The notes under the pieces were generated by a model that made no database searches, was not told the DNA's origin, and was given only the letters and a program-made list of their open reading frames with translations. Made by a program: the position numbers and the translations under genes. From Flavobacterium sp. (GTDB taxonomy: Bacteria > Bacteroidota > Bacteroidia > Flavobacteriales > Flavobacteriaceae): DNA of 64,000 nucleotides. The stretch's first letter is position 1, and each line of letters begins with the position of its first letter. This document shows, piece by piece, positions 19,045 to 28,271 of this stretch. Location: positions 53,157-117,156 of the forward strand of contig JAGYJR010000006.1 of NCBI GenBank assembly GCA_018401995.1, read 5' to 3'.

Positions 19045-20961
19045 ATGCTGAACATACATAATTTATCCGTTTCCTTTGGTGGAACTTATCTTTTTGAAGA
19101 AGTAACCTTTAGATTAGGCGCTGGAGATAGAGTGGGTCTAGTTGGAAAAAATGGAGCGGGAAAATCAACCATGTTGAAGATTCTTGCTGGAGATTTTAAA
19201 CCGGATTCTGGTGTAATTGCCACCGAAAAAGAAGTAAAAATGGGTTTTCTTCGTCAAGATATTGATTTTGAACAAGGAAGAACGGTTTTGGAAGAAGCCT
19301 ATCAAGCTTTCGAAGAAATTAAAAGAGCGGAATTTAGAATAGAAGAAATCAATCATCAACTAGCTACGAGAACCGATTATGAAAGTGATACTTACGCTGC
19401 TTTAATTGAAGAATTGAGCGATGTTTCGCATCATTATGAAGTTTTGGGTGGTTATAGTTATGTGGGCGATACCGAAAAAATCTTATTAGGTTTAGGTTTT
19501 AAAAGAGAAGATTTTGAGAATCAAACCGATACTTTTTCTGGTGGATGGCGAATGCGAATTGAGTTAGCCAAACTTTTATTACAGTCCAATGATATTTTAC
19601 TTTTAGATGAACCTACGAATCACTTGGACATCGAAAGTATTATTTGGTTAGAAAGTTTTTTGAAGAATTTCCCTGGAGTTGTTGTGATTGTATCACATGA
19701 TAAGATGTTTTTGGATAATGTAACCAATCGTACTATCGAAATTTCCTTAGGAAAAGCGTATGATTTCAACAAACCGTATTCCCAATATTTGTTGCTTCGT
19801 GGAGAAATTCGTGAAAAGCAATTGGCAACACAAAAAAATCAGGCCAAAAAAATTGAAGAAACTGAAAAATTGATTGAAAAGTTTCGTGCCAAAGCCTCAA
19901 AAGCTTCGATGGCGCAATCGCTTATTAAGAAATTAGATAAAGTGGAGCGAATTGAAGTAGATGAAGACGACAATGCGGTCATGAATATTTCGTTTCCCGT
20001 TTCCATAACGCCAGGAAGAGTTGTGATTGAAGCGGAACATGTGACCAAATCATACGGCGATAAAACCATTTTGAAAGACATTTCTCTTTTAGTAGAGCGC
20101 GGAAGTAAAATTGCTTTCGTGGGACAAAACGGTCAGGGAAAATCTACTTTCATTAAAGCGATTGTCAATGAATTTGAATATGAAGGAAACATCAAATTAG
20201 GACACAATGTGCAATTGGGTTATTTCGCTCAAAATCAAGCGGAATATTTAGATGGTGAAAAAACCTTACTCGATACCATGCTAGAAGCTGCAACCGACAC
20301 CAATCGTTCTAAAGTGCGCGATATGTTGGGTTCTTTCTTGTTTCGTGGCGATGATGTAGAGAAAAAGGTAAAAGTGCTTTCTGGAGGCGAAAGAAACCGT
20401 TTGGCGCTATGTAAACTATTATTGCAACCCATCAATGTTTTGGTAATGGATGAGCCAACGAATCACTTGGATATCAAATCCAAAAACGTTTTGAAAGCAG
20501 CGTTGCAAAAATATGAAGGAACTTTGCTTTTGGTTTCTCACGATAGGGATTTTCTTCAAGGCATGTCGAATTTGGTTTATGAATTCAAAGACCAAAAAAT
20601 CAAAGAATATTTGGGTGATATCAATTTCTTCTTAGAACAAAGAAACGCAGTAAATATGCGTGAAATTGAAAAGAAAGACGTTGAAAAAAATGACAATACC
20701 AATAAACAACAAGCGAAAAACTTGAGTTACGAAGAGCAAAAGAAGAATAAATCGTTACAAAATAAGTTGAGCAAAATAGAAACTCAAATCAAGCAATTAG
20801 AAATAGACATTCAAAAAGACGATAAAGAGTTGGCATCCAATTATGACAAACTAATTGAAAATGCGGCCTTTTTCACTGCTTACGAAAAGAAAAAGAAAGA
20901 ATTGGACCAATTGTTAGAAGAATGGGAAACGGTTCAAATGGAAATTGAAGCGAATAGTTAA
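19045..20961 (+). CDS. ABC-F family ATPase
   Basis: 638 residues with two ATP-binding domains and no membrane segment. Walker A motifs are GLVGKNGAGKST and FVGQNGQGKST; signature motifs are FSGGWRMRIEL and LSGGERNRLAL; Walker B motifs are LLLDEPTNHLD and LVMDEPTNHLD. The linker between domains and the C-terminal coiled coil (about 560-638) resemble the Uup type. Such proteins act on the ribosome to help translation. The start at ATG 19045 gives the family's MLNIHNLSVSFGG beginning. Confidence 0.93.
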   Translation: MLNIHNLSVSFGGTYLFEEVTFRLGAGDRVGLVGKNGAGKSTMLKILAGDFKPDSGVIATEKEVKMGFLRQDIDFEQGRTVLEEAYQAFEEIKRAEFRIEEINHQLATRTDYESDTYAALIEELSDVSHHYEVLGGYSYVGDTEKILLGLGFKREDFENQTDTFSGGWRMRIELAKLLLQSNDILLLDEPTNHLDIESIIWLESFLKNFPGVVVIVSHDKMFLDNVTNRTIEISLGKAYDFNKPYSQYLLLRGEIREKQLATQKNQAKKIEETEKLIEKFRAKASKASMAQSLIKKLDKVERIEVDEDDNAVMNISFPVSITPGRVVIEAEHVTKSYGDKTILKDISLLVERGSKIAFVGQNGQGKSTFIKAIVNEFEYEGNIKLGHNVQLGYFAQNQAEYLDGEKTLLDTMLEAATDTNRSKVRDMLGSFLFRGDDVEKKVKVLSGGERNRLALCKLLLQPINVLVMDEPTNHLDIKSKNVLKAALQKYEGTLLLVSHDRDFLQGMSNLVYEFKDQKIKEYLGDINFFLEQRNAVNMREIEKKDVEKNDNTNKQQAKNLSYEEQKKNKSLQNKLSKIETQIKQLEIDIQKDDKELASNYDKLIENAAFFTAYEKKKKELDQLLEEWETVQMEIEANS

Positions 20962-20962
20962 A

Positions 20963-21082
20963 TAAAAAATGCTGTCTAAAAGTTAACTTTGTCAAGCTGA
21001 ACTTGTTTCAGCTTCTCATCTGATTTAGATCCTGAAACGAGTTCAGGATGACACGAAACCAACTTTAAGACACCATTTTTTT
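20963..21082. repeat. Large nested inverted repeat between ABC-F and era
   Basis: An inner palindrome, CAAGCTGAACTTGTTTCAGC against CCTGAAACGAGTTCAGG, is a dispersed repeat also found at 35897-35971. It is nested inside an outer inverted repeat, AAAATGCTGTCTAAAAGTT (left) against AACTTTAAGACACCATTTT (right). The whole can fold as one long hairpin between two convergent genes and may act as a bidirectional terminator. Confidence 0.75.
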
Positions 21083-21096
21083 TGTTTTGATAAAAA

Positions 21097-21981
21097 TTAT
21101 TTCTGGTTGTAACCAAATCTACGCAATTGGTATTCGCTACTTCTCCAGTCTTTATTTACTTTTACGTAGGTTTCAATGTGAATTTTTTTACCAAAGAATT
21201 TCTCTAAATCTTCACGAGCTTGCATACCTACTTTTTTTAAGGCAGCACCTTTGTGGCCAATGATGATCCCTTTCTGACTATCGCGTTCTACCATAATTAC
21301 GGTTCGAATACGAATGATGTTTTCTTCTTCCAAAAATTCTTCCGTTTCTACTTCAACCGCATACGGAATTTCTTTATCGTAGTTCAATAAGATTTTCTCT
21401 CTTATGGTTTCGTTCACGAAAAAACGTTCAGGTTTATCTGTCAAAGCGTCTTTTGGATAATACGGTGGAGAAACCGGTAACAAAGCAAGAATGCGTTCAA
21501 AAACAGTTTGTATATTAAAATTTTCTAATGCCGAAATAGGAAAGATTTCTGCATTGGGCACTTTTTCTTTCCAAAGTGCAATTTGTTCTTCCAGTTCTAC
21601 TTGGTTCGATTTGTCAATTTTATTCAACAATAACAAAACAGGGATTTTAGAATGAACAATTTTATTAAAAAATGCTTCGTCTTTTAGTTCTTTTTCCCCA
21701 ATTTCCACCATGTAAATTAGAATGTCGGCATCTTCAAAAGCATTTTTCACAAAACCCATCATAGAACTTTGCAATTCGTAAGCAGGTTTTATAATTCCTG
21801 GCGTATCCGAAAGCACAATTTGAAAATCATCACCATTTACAATTCCCAAGATACGATGACGCGTAGTTTGTGCTTTGCTTGTAATAATCGACAAGCGTTC
21901 GCCAACTAATGCATTCATTAAAGTAGATTTCCCCACATTTGGGTTTCCGATGATATTTACAAATCCGGCTTTGTGTTCCAT
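21097..21981 (-). CDS. era: GTPase Era
   Basis: 294 residues. Era binds 16S rRNA and helps assemble the small ribosomal subunit. The G1 motif is GNPNVGKST, G3 is DTPG, G4 is NKID, and the C-terminal KH domain has IIGHKGAALKKVG. I start it at ATG 21981 (MEHKAGFVNIIG); the TTG seven codons upstream lies inside the -7 box. Confidence 0.97.
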   Translation of the reverse strand: MEHKAGFVNIIGNPNVGKSTLMNALVGERLSIITSKAQTTRHRILGIVNGDDFQIVLSDTPGIIKPAYELQSSMMGFVKNAFEDADILIYMVEIGEKELKDEAFFNKIVHSKIPVLLLLNKIDKSNQVELEEQIALWKEKVPNAEIFPISALENFNIQTVFERILALLPVSPPYYPKDALTDKPERFFVNETIREKILLNYDKEIPYAVEVETEEFLEEENIIRIRTVIMVERDSQKGIIIGHKGAALKKVGMQAREDLEKFFGKKIHIETYVKVNKDWRSSEYQLRRFGYNQK

Positions 21982-21999
21982 AGTATACAATTTATTTTG

Positions 22000-22007
22000 C
22001 AAATGTA
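22000..22007 (-). promoter_or_regulatory. -7 box for era
   Basis: The minus strand reads TACATTTG, an exact match, 18 bases before the era ATG. Confidence 0.6.
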
Positions 22008-22054
22008 GTCATATCAACTGAATAGAAGAAATTTTAATTTTTTTTCAATTTTCC

Positions 22055-22084
22055 TTGCATTTAAAGATATTCGTTGTATATTTG
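22055..22084 (+). promoter_or_regulatory. Promoter of the initiator tRNA gene
   Basis: TTG at 22055-22057 and TATATTTG at 22077-22084 are exactly 19 bases apart, the ideal Bacteroidota arrangement. The predicted start lies about 6 bases before the mature tRNA end. Confidence 0.85.
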
Positions 22085-22095
22085 CACTCACAAAT

Positions 22096-22168
<73 letters not shown>

Positions 22169-22172
22169 CTAG

Positions 22173-22202
22173 AAACTCCAATTGAAAAATTGGAGTTTTT
22201 TT
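22173..22202 (+). terminator. Terminator of the tRNA gene
   Basis: The perfect stem AAACTCCAATT / AATTGGAGTTT has a short loop and a T-run. Confidence 0.85.
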
Positions 22203-22205
22203 ATG

Positions 22206-22253
22206 CAATTAACTCTCCCAAAACCCGTTTTTAAAAGATAATCTGTATTTTTG
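22206..22253 (+). repeat. Direct repeat copy A, upstream of the 188-residue lipoprotein
   Basis: The segment begins CAATTAACTCTCCCAAAA and ends in a TATTTTTG box (22246-22253). A second copy lies at 22995-23042, where it ends in TACATTTG. Both copies therefore carry a promoter-like end, and they bracket the lipoprotein gene. Confidence 0.75.
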
Positions 22254-22343
22254 ATGGATAAAAAAGAGGAATTCACATTATTGGAAATTTAGATTAATAG
22301 TTGATATCATATAAATCTGCAGATAAACTTATAAATTCAAAAA

Positions 22344-22910
22344 ATGAGAAATACATTAATTATCATAGTTTATATTTTTTTAAGCAGTTGCAGTACTCCG
22401 AAGTTTTATAAAGAAATTAATGCATTGCAAAATGAAATAAAAAAAGAAATAGAACTTAAAAATAATCACACTAAAAGTATTAAAGTAAGAGGAGATGATT
22501 ATAATAAATTGGTTTTAAGAAAATTAAGGAAAGAATTGAAAAACACCAATCATATTGTTTATTACAGTTATTCTGATAATGATTCTTTTTCTTTTACGAT
22601 AAAAAAAAATTGGTTTATTATTTATGATTTTGATAATAATATCTATTATAGCTTAGAAAATCAAGAAGGGAAACTTAAAAATATTGAAGTTGTTGATGTT
22701 AGTAATGTTCTTAAAGATGATTTTGATCAGTTTGTATTTGAAAATTACTTAAAAGGAAATTGTGATTTATTAATAGAAAAAGGCAATGTTAGTATGTCGG
22801 GTGTTAGGTCTTACGAAGCTATTTATGATATAGATTTGAAGAATGGATTATTTAAGAAATGTTATTTTAGAAATTTTATACTTATCAGAAACGATGCTCA
22901 ATATCAATAA
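22344..22910 (+). CDS. Hypothetical lipoprotein
   Basis: 188 residues; not recognised. The signal is a lipoprotein type (YIFLSSC, Cys16). A helical, lysine-rich part (about 20-70) is followed by a beta-rich region with several aromatic residues. It is more AT-rich than its neighbours and lies between two direct repeats of about 48 bases (22206 and 22995), so it may have been inserted by duplication of the promoter segment of the downstream gene. Confidence 0.7.
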   Translation: MRNTLIIIVYIFLSSCSTPKFYKEINALQNEIKKEIELKNNHTKSIKVRGDDYNKLVLRKLRKELKNTNHIVYYSYSDNDSFSFTIKKNWFIIYDFDNNIYYSLENQEGKLKNIEVVDVSNVLKDDFDQFVFENYLKGNCDLLIEKGNVSMSGVRSYEAIYDIDLKNGLFKKCYFRNFILIRNDAQYQ

Positions 22911-22994
22911 ATGTTTAAAAAACAAATTTTTGTCATATAATCCTTTCTGATTGAGTTTCAAAACAACTCCAAATCAAAATTGTTATTTAAAAAC

Positions 22995-23042
22995 AATTAA
23001 CTCTCCCAAAAACCGTTTTAAATAAGATATTCAGTACATTTG
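22995..23042 (+). repeat. Direct repeat copy B with the promoter of the POTRA/barrel gene
   Basis: It begins ACAATTAACTCTCCCAAA like copy A and ends in the -7 box TACATTTG (23035-23042). The ATG of the next gene is 12 bases further. Confidence 0.75.
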
Positions 23043-23054
23043 GTTACTAAAAAT

Positions 23055-24902
23055 ATGAACGTGTTGCGCCTCATTTCTGTTTTGTTTTGCTGTTCCTGTT
23101 TGCTTGGCTCTCAGGATACAATTGCACAAGAAATTGAGCGAATTCCAGCAGATTCTACCAATGTATACAACAATATCTATGATTTTTCTAGAAAAAATGG
23201 CTTTTCTAAGTTTGTGTACAAATTGCTTTTTCGTTCGGTAAAAGATCAGCGAACTAAAGCTACTAATCCGTTTGAGAAAAAAGCAGAAACAATTTCCAAT
23301 ACTGCTTTGGAAGGTAAAATCATTAGGAATATAAAAATAGAAACTTTAGATCCGTTTGGTTATTCGGTAAGCGATTCTACAAAAGTTCCCAAAAATGGTT
23401 TTGAAAATTTCGGAAATGACATTCACATCAAAACCAAAGATTTCACCATTAAAAACTTATTACTTTTCAAAAAAAATGACAAATTGGATTTGTTGTTAAC
23501 ACAAGAATCAGAACGTTTAATTAGAAGCCAACGCTATGTGCGACAAGTAAAAATTGAAGCTATTCCAATTGCCAATAATCCCGATTCGGTAGATGTTGTG
23601 GTTCGAGCGTTGGATACTTGGAGTTTAATTCCTAACGGAAATTTATCCGAAAGTAAAATGGAAACCAAATTAACCGAGCGTAATTTAATTGGTTTAGGTC
23701 ATCAATTATCAGGAACTTACAAAACCCGATTTGAAGACAAAGAAAAAGCAGTAGATGCGCAATATGTAGTTACTAATATTAAAAACAGTTTCATCCGTTT
23801 TAGTATGGATTATGCAAATGATTTTGATAACAATAGTGTGCGAAGTATTGGTCTAGTTCGAAATTTTTATTCACCAATTACCAAGTGGGCTGGCGGCGCT
23901 TATTTTGAAAATCGTTTAACCAAAGAACGCTTTTTAAGTCAAGTAGATACAGTTTTTATTGCTGATGTACGTTCGGAGTTTCAAGAATATTGGGTCGGAC
24001 GTTCTTTTCCAATTGCTTCTGGCAAAAGCTATGATAGTAGAACCCAACGTTTGATTTTGTCAACATTAGTAAGTAAAAAACGTTTTTTACAAACGCCTGA
24101 TGCTACTTTAGATCCAGTGAACTTTTTTGCAAACGAAAGAAATTGGTTAATTCAAACTGGAATTTCGTCGCAAAAATATTATAAAGACAAATTTGTATTT
24201 AACTACGACATTGAAGAGGATATTCCCTACGGTGAAATTTTTGCATTAACTTTTGGTTTCCAAGAGCGACAAGAAAGAAATCGTTTCTATTTTGGTAGTA
24301 GAATAGGTTATGGTAAGAAATTCACCTTTGGATACTTGAGCAGCAATGCCGAATGGGGAAGTTTTTTCGATAACAAAACCGCTGAACAAACTGCTTTTCG
24401 TTTGTATTTGAACTATTTTAGCCCTTTGATGGCAATAGGAAAATGGCGTGTGCGTCAATTCATAAAACCATCATACGTTTGGGGAAATAACCGTGAAAGC
24501 ATTGAAAAAGATCAGTTAACTATAAATGAAAACTTCGGAATTCAAGGATTTAATAGCCCTATTTTTGGTACGCAGAAATGGTTATTATCACTACAAACAC
24601 AAACCTATTCACCAGGAAGTTGGCACGGCTTTCGTTTTAGTCCGTATTTGAATATGACTTTTGGTGCGTTGAGTGATACCAATCGCAGTTTATTCCAAAG
24701 TAAAGTGTATTCTAAATTAGGAATTGGCGTTTTGATTAACAACGATTATTTAGTGTTTAATAGTTTCCAAATTTCGTTTTCGTATTACCCAACCATTCCG
24801 TTTGAAGGTGATAACTTATTCAGAACTAATTCGTTTGAAAACACCGATTTAAACCTTTCTGATTTTCAATTGAGCAAGCCAGCTTACATCAATTACCAAT
24901 AA
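23055..24902 (+). CDS. Outer-membrane protein with POTRA-like domain and beta-barrel
   Basis: 615 residues. A signal (about 1-25, ending QDTIAQ) leads to a periplasmic region with one POTRA-like fold (about 90-195). This has KIIRNIKIETLDPFGYS at its start and VDVVVRALDTWSLIP at its end. The rest consists of alternating strands rich in aromatic residues, a probable barrel of the Omp85 superfamily. It could insert or transport proteins or lipids; the role is unknown. I chose ATG 23055 over the TTG at 23040, which lies in the -7 box. Confidence 0.75.
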   Translation: MNVLRLISVLFCCSCLLGSQDTIAQEIERIPADSTNVYNNIYDFSRKNGFSKFVYKLLFRSVKDQRTKATNPFEKKAETISNTALEGKIIRNIKIETLDPFGYSVSDSTKVPKNGFENFGNDIHIKTKDFTIKNLLLFKKNDKLDLLLTQESERLIRSQRYVRQVKIEAIPIANNPDSVDVVVRALDTWSLIPNGNLSESKMETKLTERNLIGLGHQLSGTYKTRFEDKEKAVDAQYVVTNIKNSFIRFSMDYANDFDNNSVRSIGLVRNFYSPITKWAGGAYFENRLTKERFLSQVDTVFIADVRSEFQEYWVGRSFPIASGKSYDSRTQRLILSTLVSKKRFLQTPDATLDPVNFFANERNWLIQTGISSQKYYKDKFVFNYDIEEDIPYGEIFALTFGFQERQERNRFYFGSRIGYGKKFTFGYLSSNAEWGSFFDNKTAEQTAFRLYLNYFSPLMAIGKWRVRQFIKPSYVWGNNRESIEKDQLTINENFGIQGFNSPIFGTQKWLLSLQTQTYSPGSWHGFRFSPYLNMTFGALSDTNRSLFQSKVYSKLGIGVLINNDYLVFNSFQISFSYYPTIPFEGDNLFRTNSFENTDLNLSDFQLSKPAYINYQ

Positions 24903-24950
24903 ATTAAAGTTTATTTGTAGAATAAATTAGTTCGTATAATTTAATTGTAC

Positions 24951-24958
24951 TACTTTTG
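24951..24958 (+). promoter_or_regulatory. -7 box upstream of the J-domain gene
   Basis: TACTTTTG is an exact TAnnTTTG match; the -33 region is weak. The leader would be about 65 bases. Confidence 0.5.
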
Positions 24959-25028
24959 CACGCAATTCAAAAAATTGAATTAAAACATTGATTATCAACA
25001 AGCTTTATAAGCATTTTACTTTTTTCCT

Positions 25029-25481
25029 ATGAACATGAATAAAATTGTTGCGTACCGAAAGTTATTGAACGTAACCAAAGACGCTACTTTAAAAGAATTA
25101 AAAACCATCTACAGAAACAGCATGAAAGATTTTCATCCTGATAAATTCACAGATGCCACTGAAAAAGCTGAAGCAGAAGAAAAAAGCACAGAAATTATTG
25201 AAGCATATCATTTTTTAGTGAGTATTGCTCCAGAAACTTTAGAAAAAGATAAAGCTGTGTATAATGAAACAACTTCAAAAGTAAATATTTTAGATTTTTA
25301 CATGGAAAATAACGTATTGTACATTAATTTCTTAGATGGAAACAAATACGAATATTTTGGAGTACAAAAAAACACGTACATTAAAATGATTAACGCAGAA
25401 TCACCAAGTAGATTCGCAAGAAGACATATTTACAACAACTTTTTGTACCGAAGCTCAAGCAAATTAGTTGCCGCAGAATAA
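25029..25481 (+). CDS. J-domain protein with C-terminal KTSC domain
   Basis: 150 residues. The N-terminal J-domain (about 5-70) keeps the HPD triad at 36-38 (KDFHPDKF), needed to stimulate Hsp70 (DnaK) ATPase. The C-terminal half (about 88-145), with DGNKYEYFGVQKNTYIKM and SPSRFARRHIYNNF, matches the KTSC domain, often found with nucleic-acid-binding proteins. This fusion suggests a DnaK partner directed to a specific target. A terminator follows at once. Confidence 0.85.
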   Translation: MNMNKIVAYRKLLNVTKDATLKELKTIYRNSMKDFHPDKFTDATEKAEAEEKSTEIIEAYHFLVSIAPETLEKDKAVYNETTSKVNILDFYMENNVLYINFLDGNKYEYFGVQKNTYIKMINAESPSRFARRHIYNNFLYRSSSKLVAAE

Positions 25482-25483
25482 AC

Positions 25484-25514
25484 CAAAAGACTTTCGAAAG
25501 AAGGTCTTTTTTTT
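25484..25514 (+). terminator. Terminator after the J-domain gene
   Basis: The stem AAAAGAC / GTCTTTT, with an inner CTTTCGAAAG palindrome, is followed by a T-run. Confidence 0.8.
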
Positions 25515-25635
25515 GTGCTATTCCAAATAATAAGTTCGATTTTATAGTCAATGCAAACGAAATGTATCTTAATTTCTAAATGTTTAAAAATTTAGCTCAC
25601 TTTAATTAACTAAACAATTGTTAAAAAATAATTCT

Positions 25636-25643
25636 TACATTTG
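25636..25643 (+). promoter_or_regulatory. -7 box for the DUF1761 gene
   Basis: TACATTTG, exact match, with a TTG at 25618-25620 that is slightly close for a -33. The ATG is 27 bases downstream. Confidence 0.55.
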
Positions 25644-25669
25644 AGTAACTAATCACTAAAACTATTTTT

Positions 25670-26146
25670 ATGGAAATGAATTATTTAGCCATTTTAGTGG
25701 CAGCTGTATCCAGTTTTGTAGTCGGATTTATTTGGTATAACCCAAAAGTATTTGGAACCATTTGGATGAATGAAATTGGAATGACCGAAGAAAAAGCAAG
25801 CCAAGCCAATATGGCAAAAGTCTTCGGATTAAGTTTCGTATTTGCTTTCATGTTAGCTTTCATGTTGCCCACAATTGTGATTCACCAAATTGGAGCAGCA
25901 CAATTAGCCGGTGGAAACGCCAATGATCCAGCATTAATCGCTTTTTTAGAAGTACATGGTGACATGTTTAGGACGTTCCAACACGGTGCTTTGCACGGAT
26001 TTTTAGCAGCATTGTTTTTTGTACTTCCAGTTTTAGCCATTAACGGTTTGTACGAACAAAAATCATTCAAATATATTTTTGTGACTTCTGGTTACTGGAT
26101 GGTTACTTTAACAATTATGGGAGCCATAATATGTGGTTGGAAATAA
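25670..26146 (+). CDS. DUF1761 membrane protein
   Basis: 158 residues. Four membrane helices are visible (about 4-24, 48-70, 100-122, 134-155). The start VGFIWYNPKVFGTIWMNEIG is characteristic of DUF1761. The function is unknown. The gene lies alone with its own promoter. Confidence 0.8.
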   Translation: MEMNYLAILVAAVSSFVVGFIWYNPKVFGTIWMNEIGMTEEKASQANMAKVFGLSFVFAFMLAFMLPTIVIHQIGAAQLAGGNANDPALIAFLEVHGDMFRTFQHGALHGFLAALFFVLPVLAINGLYEQKSFKYIFVTSGYWMVTLTIMGAIICGWK

Positions 26147-26191
26147 TTTTAAAATTGCATTTTTATTAACACTTTTATTAGTATATCGTCT

Positions 26192-26199
26192 TACATTTG
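26192..26199 (+). promoter_or_regulatory. -7 box that decides a TTG start
   Basis: TACATTTG, exact match. The transcript should start near 26204, leaving about 14 bases to the TTG at 26218. The nearest in-frame ATG, 43 codons downstream, would lose conserved sequence. Confidence 0.55.
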
Positions 26200-26217
26200 T
26201 AGGACGATTTTTTTATT

Positions 26218-27360
26218 TTGACGCCAACATTTTCTATTTACACTACATCAGAGTTACTTCCAAAAGATTGGGATTCAATTGCTGTATCTACTATTTTCTT
26301 ACAATCCAATTATTTGAAAGTATTAGAAAATTCGGCGCCAAAAAACATGACGTGTTATTTTATTGGCGTTTTTAAAAATCAAGAATTAGTGGGTGTGGCG
26401 CTTTCACAATTTATCGATTTGAATAAAGTAAGTTCCTACGGTGAAAGAGATTCCAACATAAAAACTGCTGCCAGAAAATTTGTCTTCAAGAATTTTTGTT
26501 CGCATGTGTTGTTCATTGGCAATAACATGTTAACGGGACAAAATGCTTTTGCACATTCCAATGCTATTTCATCTACCGAAATGATGCAAGTGCTGTTAGA
26601 AGCAGCGAAAACTATTGAAAATGAGTTCAAAACTAAAGGAACAAAAGTGCATTTGACCGTTTTTAAGGATTTTGAAGCAAACGAAGCTACTGTTTTATCC
26701 AAAGTTCTTCCTGATTATTACCAATTTTCAACCCAGCCCAATATGGTTTTTGACATTCCAAAAGATTGGGAAACCGAAGACGATTACATAAAAGCACTTT
26801 CAAAAAAATACCGCGACCAATTCAAACGCGCCAGAAAAAAACAAGTTGAAATACAGAAAAGAAAACTTTCGTTAGAAGAAATTCAACAAAGAAGAAAAGA
26901 AATCTACAGCTTGTATGAAACCGTAGCGCAAAATGCACCATTTAATACGTTTATGCTCACCGAAAATCATTTTGAAAGCTTAAAAGGAAATTTAAAAGAC
27001 AACTTTTTGTTTTATGGTTACTTTTTGAACGAAAAAATGATTGGTTTTAATACGTTAATCAAGAACGGCGCTGCAATGGATACGTATTTTTTAGGCTATG
27101 ATTTATCCATTCAAAAAGAGAAAATGTTGTATTTGAACATGTTGTACGACATGGTAGCGTATTCCATTAAAAAGCAATTTGAAACCATAGTTTTTGCTCG
27201 AACCGCTTTAGAAATTAAAAGTTCGGTAGGAGCGAAGCCCGTTGCTATGAAAGGGTTTATCAAACATCACTTTTTTGCCGTAAACAAATGTATTGGAACT
27301 ATTTTTAAATATTTAGAACCCAAAACCGAATGGCAAGAACGCAATCCATTCAAGGATTAA
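26218..27360 (+). CDS. GNAT-type / FemAB-like acyltransferase
   Basis: 380 residues, beginning with TTG. The duplicated acyltransferase fold resembles the FemAB-like peptidoglycan-biosynthesis group: DDYIKALSKKYRDQFKRARK begins the second half, and FNTFMLTENHFESL and ETIVFARTALEIKSS are family-like. No signal peptide or membrane segment is visible, so it is cytoplasmic. The acceptor is unknown. The stop overlaps the convergent gene by 4 bases. Confidence 0.75.
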   Translation: MTPTFSIYTTSELLPKDWDSIAVSTIFLQSNYLKVLENSAPKNMTCYFIGVFKNQELVGVALSQFIDLNKVSSYGERDSNIKTAARKFVFKNFCSHVLFIGNNMLTGQNAFAHSNAISSTEMMQVLLEAAKTIENEFKTKGTKVHLTVFKDFEANEATVLSKVLPDYYQFSTQPNMVFDIPKDWETEDDYIKALSKKYRDQFKRARKKQVEIQKRKLSLEEIQQRRKEIYSLYETVAQNAPFNTFMLTENHFESLKGNLKDNFLFYGYFLNEKMIGFNTLIKNGAAMDTYFLGYDLSIQKEKMLYLNMLYDMVAYSIKKQFETIVFARTALEIKSSVGAKPVAMKGFIKHHFFAVNKCIGTIFKYLEPKTEWQERNPFKD

Positions 27361-27893
27361 TGAATGACCAAACGCATTAAATCTTCCAATTCGTGCATTT
27401 GTGGAATTCCTTTTTTTCTATTTTCTCTTGCAATGAAATAGAGTATAAACCAAAAAACCACCATCAATCCCATAATGGTAAAATCCAATCCTATCGGTTG
27501 GTTGAGTGACCAATGTGTGTAAGCCATCATAGCAAAAACCAGAAAAACGCCAGCAATAATAAAATGTAGAAACATGAAGAATGTCCATAACAATTGTTCG
27601 GGACCAAATAAGCCTTTTACAGTTGTGGTTTGGTCTTCGTTAGCTTCCAATTCGATTTGTAGAAAAGGCGAATAATAGGTTCTTTTGTGTTTACTGAAAT
27701 AAAAGTAAATGTGGTCGTCTATGATTTTGATTTGGTAATCGGCAACCAATTCTTTTTTGAGCAACTTGGCTTTTTCCAAAATTGCAGTGCTACTTTTTGA
27801 AGACGTTTCTTCGAATCGAGGACGAAGCGCTATACTTTTTTCAGGTTCCATTTGTGAAAGCTTTTTGCTAATATATAAAATTTTTACTTGCAT
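27357..27893 (-). CDS. Hypothetical two-helix membrane protein
   Basis: 178 residues from ATG 27893, or 164 from an internal ATG at 27851 (MEPEKSIALRP); I cannot decide between them. A soluble N-terminal region with a strand-rich patch (KIIDDHIYFYFSKHKRTYYS) precedes two membrane helices (about 107-128 and 139-158). A charged C-terminal tail follows. I do not recognise the family. Confidence 0.65.
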   Translation of the reverse strand: MQVKILYISKKLSQMEPEKSIALRPRFEETSSKSSTAILEKAKLLKKELVADYQIKIIDDHIYFYFSKHKRTYYSPFLQIELEANEDQTTTVKGLFGPEQLLWTFFMFLHFIIAGVFLVFAMMAYTHWSLNQPIGLDFTIMGLMVVFWFILYFIARENRKKGIPQMHELEDLMRLVIH

Positions 27894-27921
27894 TCAACAA
27901 ATCATAAAAAAATGCTATTTT

Positions 27922-28006
27922 TTGCCACGGATTACTCAGATTAGCACGGATTTTTTTTAAAACTTTGTAGCATACAATCTGTGGAAATCCTTTAATCCGT
28001 AGCTAA
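27922..28006. repeat. Inverted pair of GCCACGGATT-type repeats without a gene between
   Basis: The plus copy (27922-27956) reads TTGCCACGGATTACTCAG and continues to TTAGCACGGATTTT. The minus copy (27975-28006) reads TTAGCTACGGATTAAAGG and continues to ATTTCCACAGATTG. The pair resembles the bracket around the GxxExxY pseudogene, with only 18 bases inside. The 378-base gap 27894-28271 contains this, the repeat at 28092 and the der promoter. Confidence 0.75.
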
Positions 28007-28091
28007 TTTTTTTATACTCTTAATGATTATTAATTTCTAAATGTTTATAAAAAATGTTGTATTTCAATGTTTCTTAGAAAATCTGTTGCTC

Positions 28092-28231
28092 TAGCCCAGA
28101 CAGGAATGAAAACCCCTCAACATTTTTAACTATTTTTTCTTTTATTGCTGGTGCGACCTGAGAAGCGACAGCAATATACTAGAAAAAAAGGCGAAAATTT
28201 GTGGCGTTGTAATGGATGGCTGGAAATAGCT
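28092..28231 (+). repeat. Dispersed repeat of the TAGCCC / GGAAATAGCT type
   Basis: It starts TAGCCCAGACAGGAATGAAA, has an inner hairpin (TTGCTG near 28145 against CAGCAA near 28169) and ends GGATGGCTGGAAATAGCT. It is the same family as 8848-8929 and 54654-54777, which lie in the opposite orientation. Confidence 0.75.
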
Positions 28232-28244
28232 TCAAAAAAAAGTG

Positions 28245-28252
28245 TACCTTTG
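28245..28252 (+). promoter_or_regulatory. -7 box for der
   Basis: TACCTTTG, exact match, 19 bases before the ATG. Confidence 0.6.
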
Positions 28253-28271
28253 CAAATTCAAAAAATGAAGT

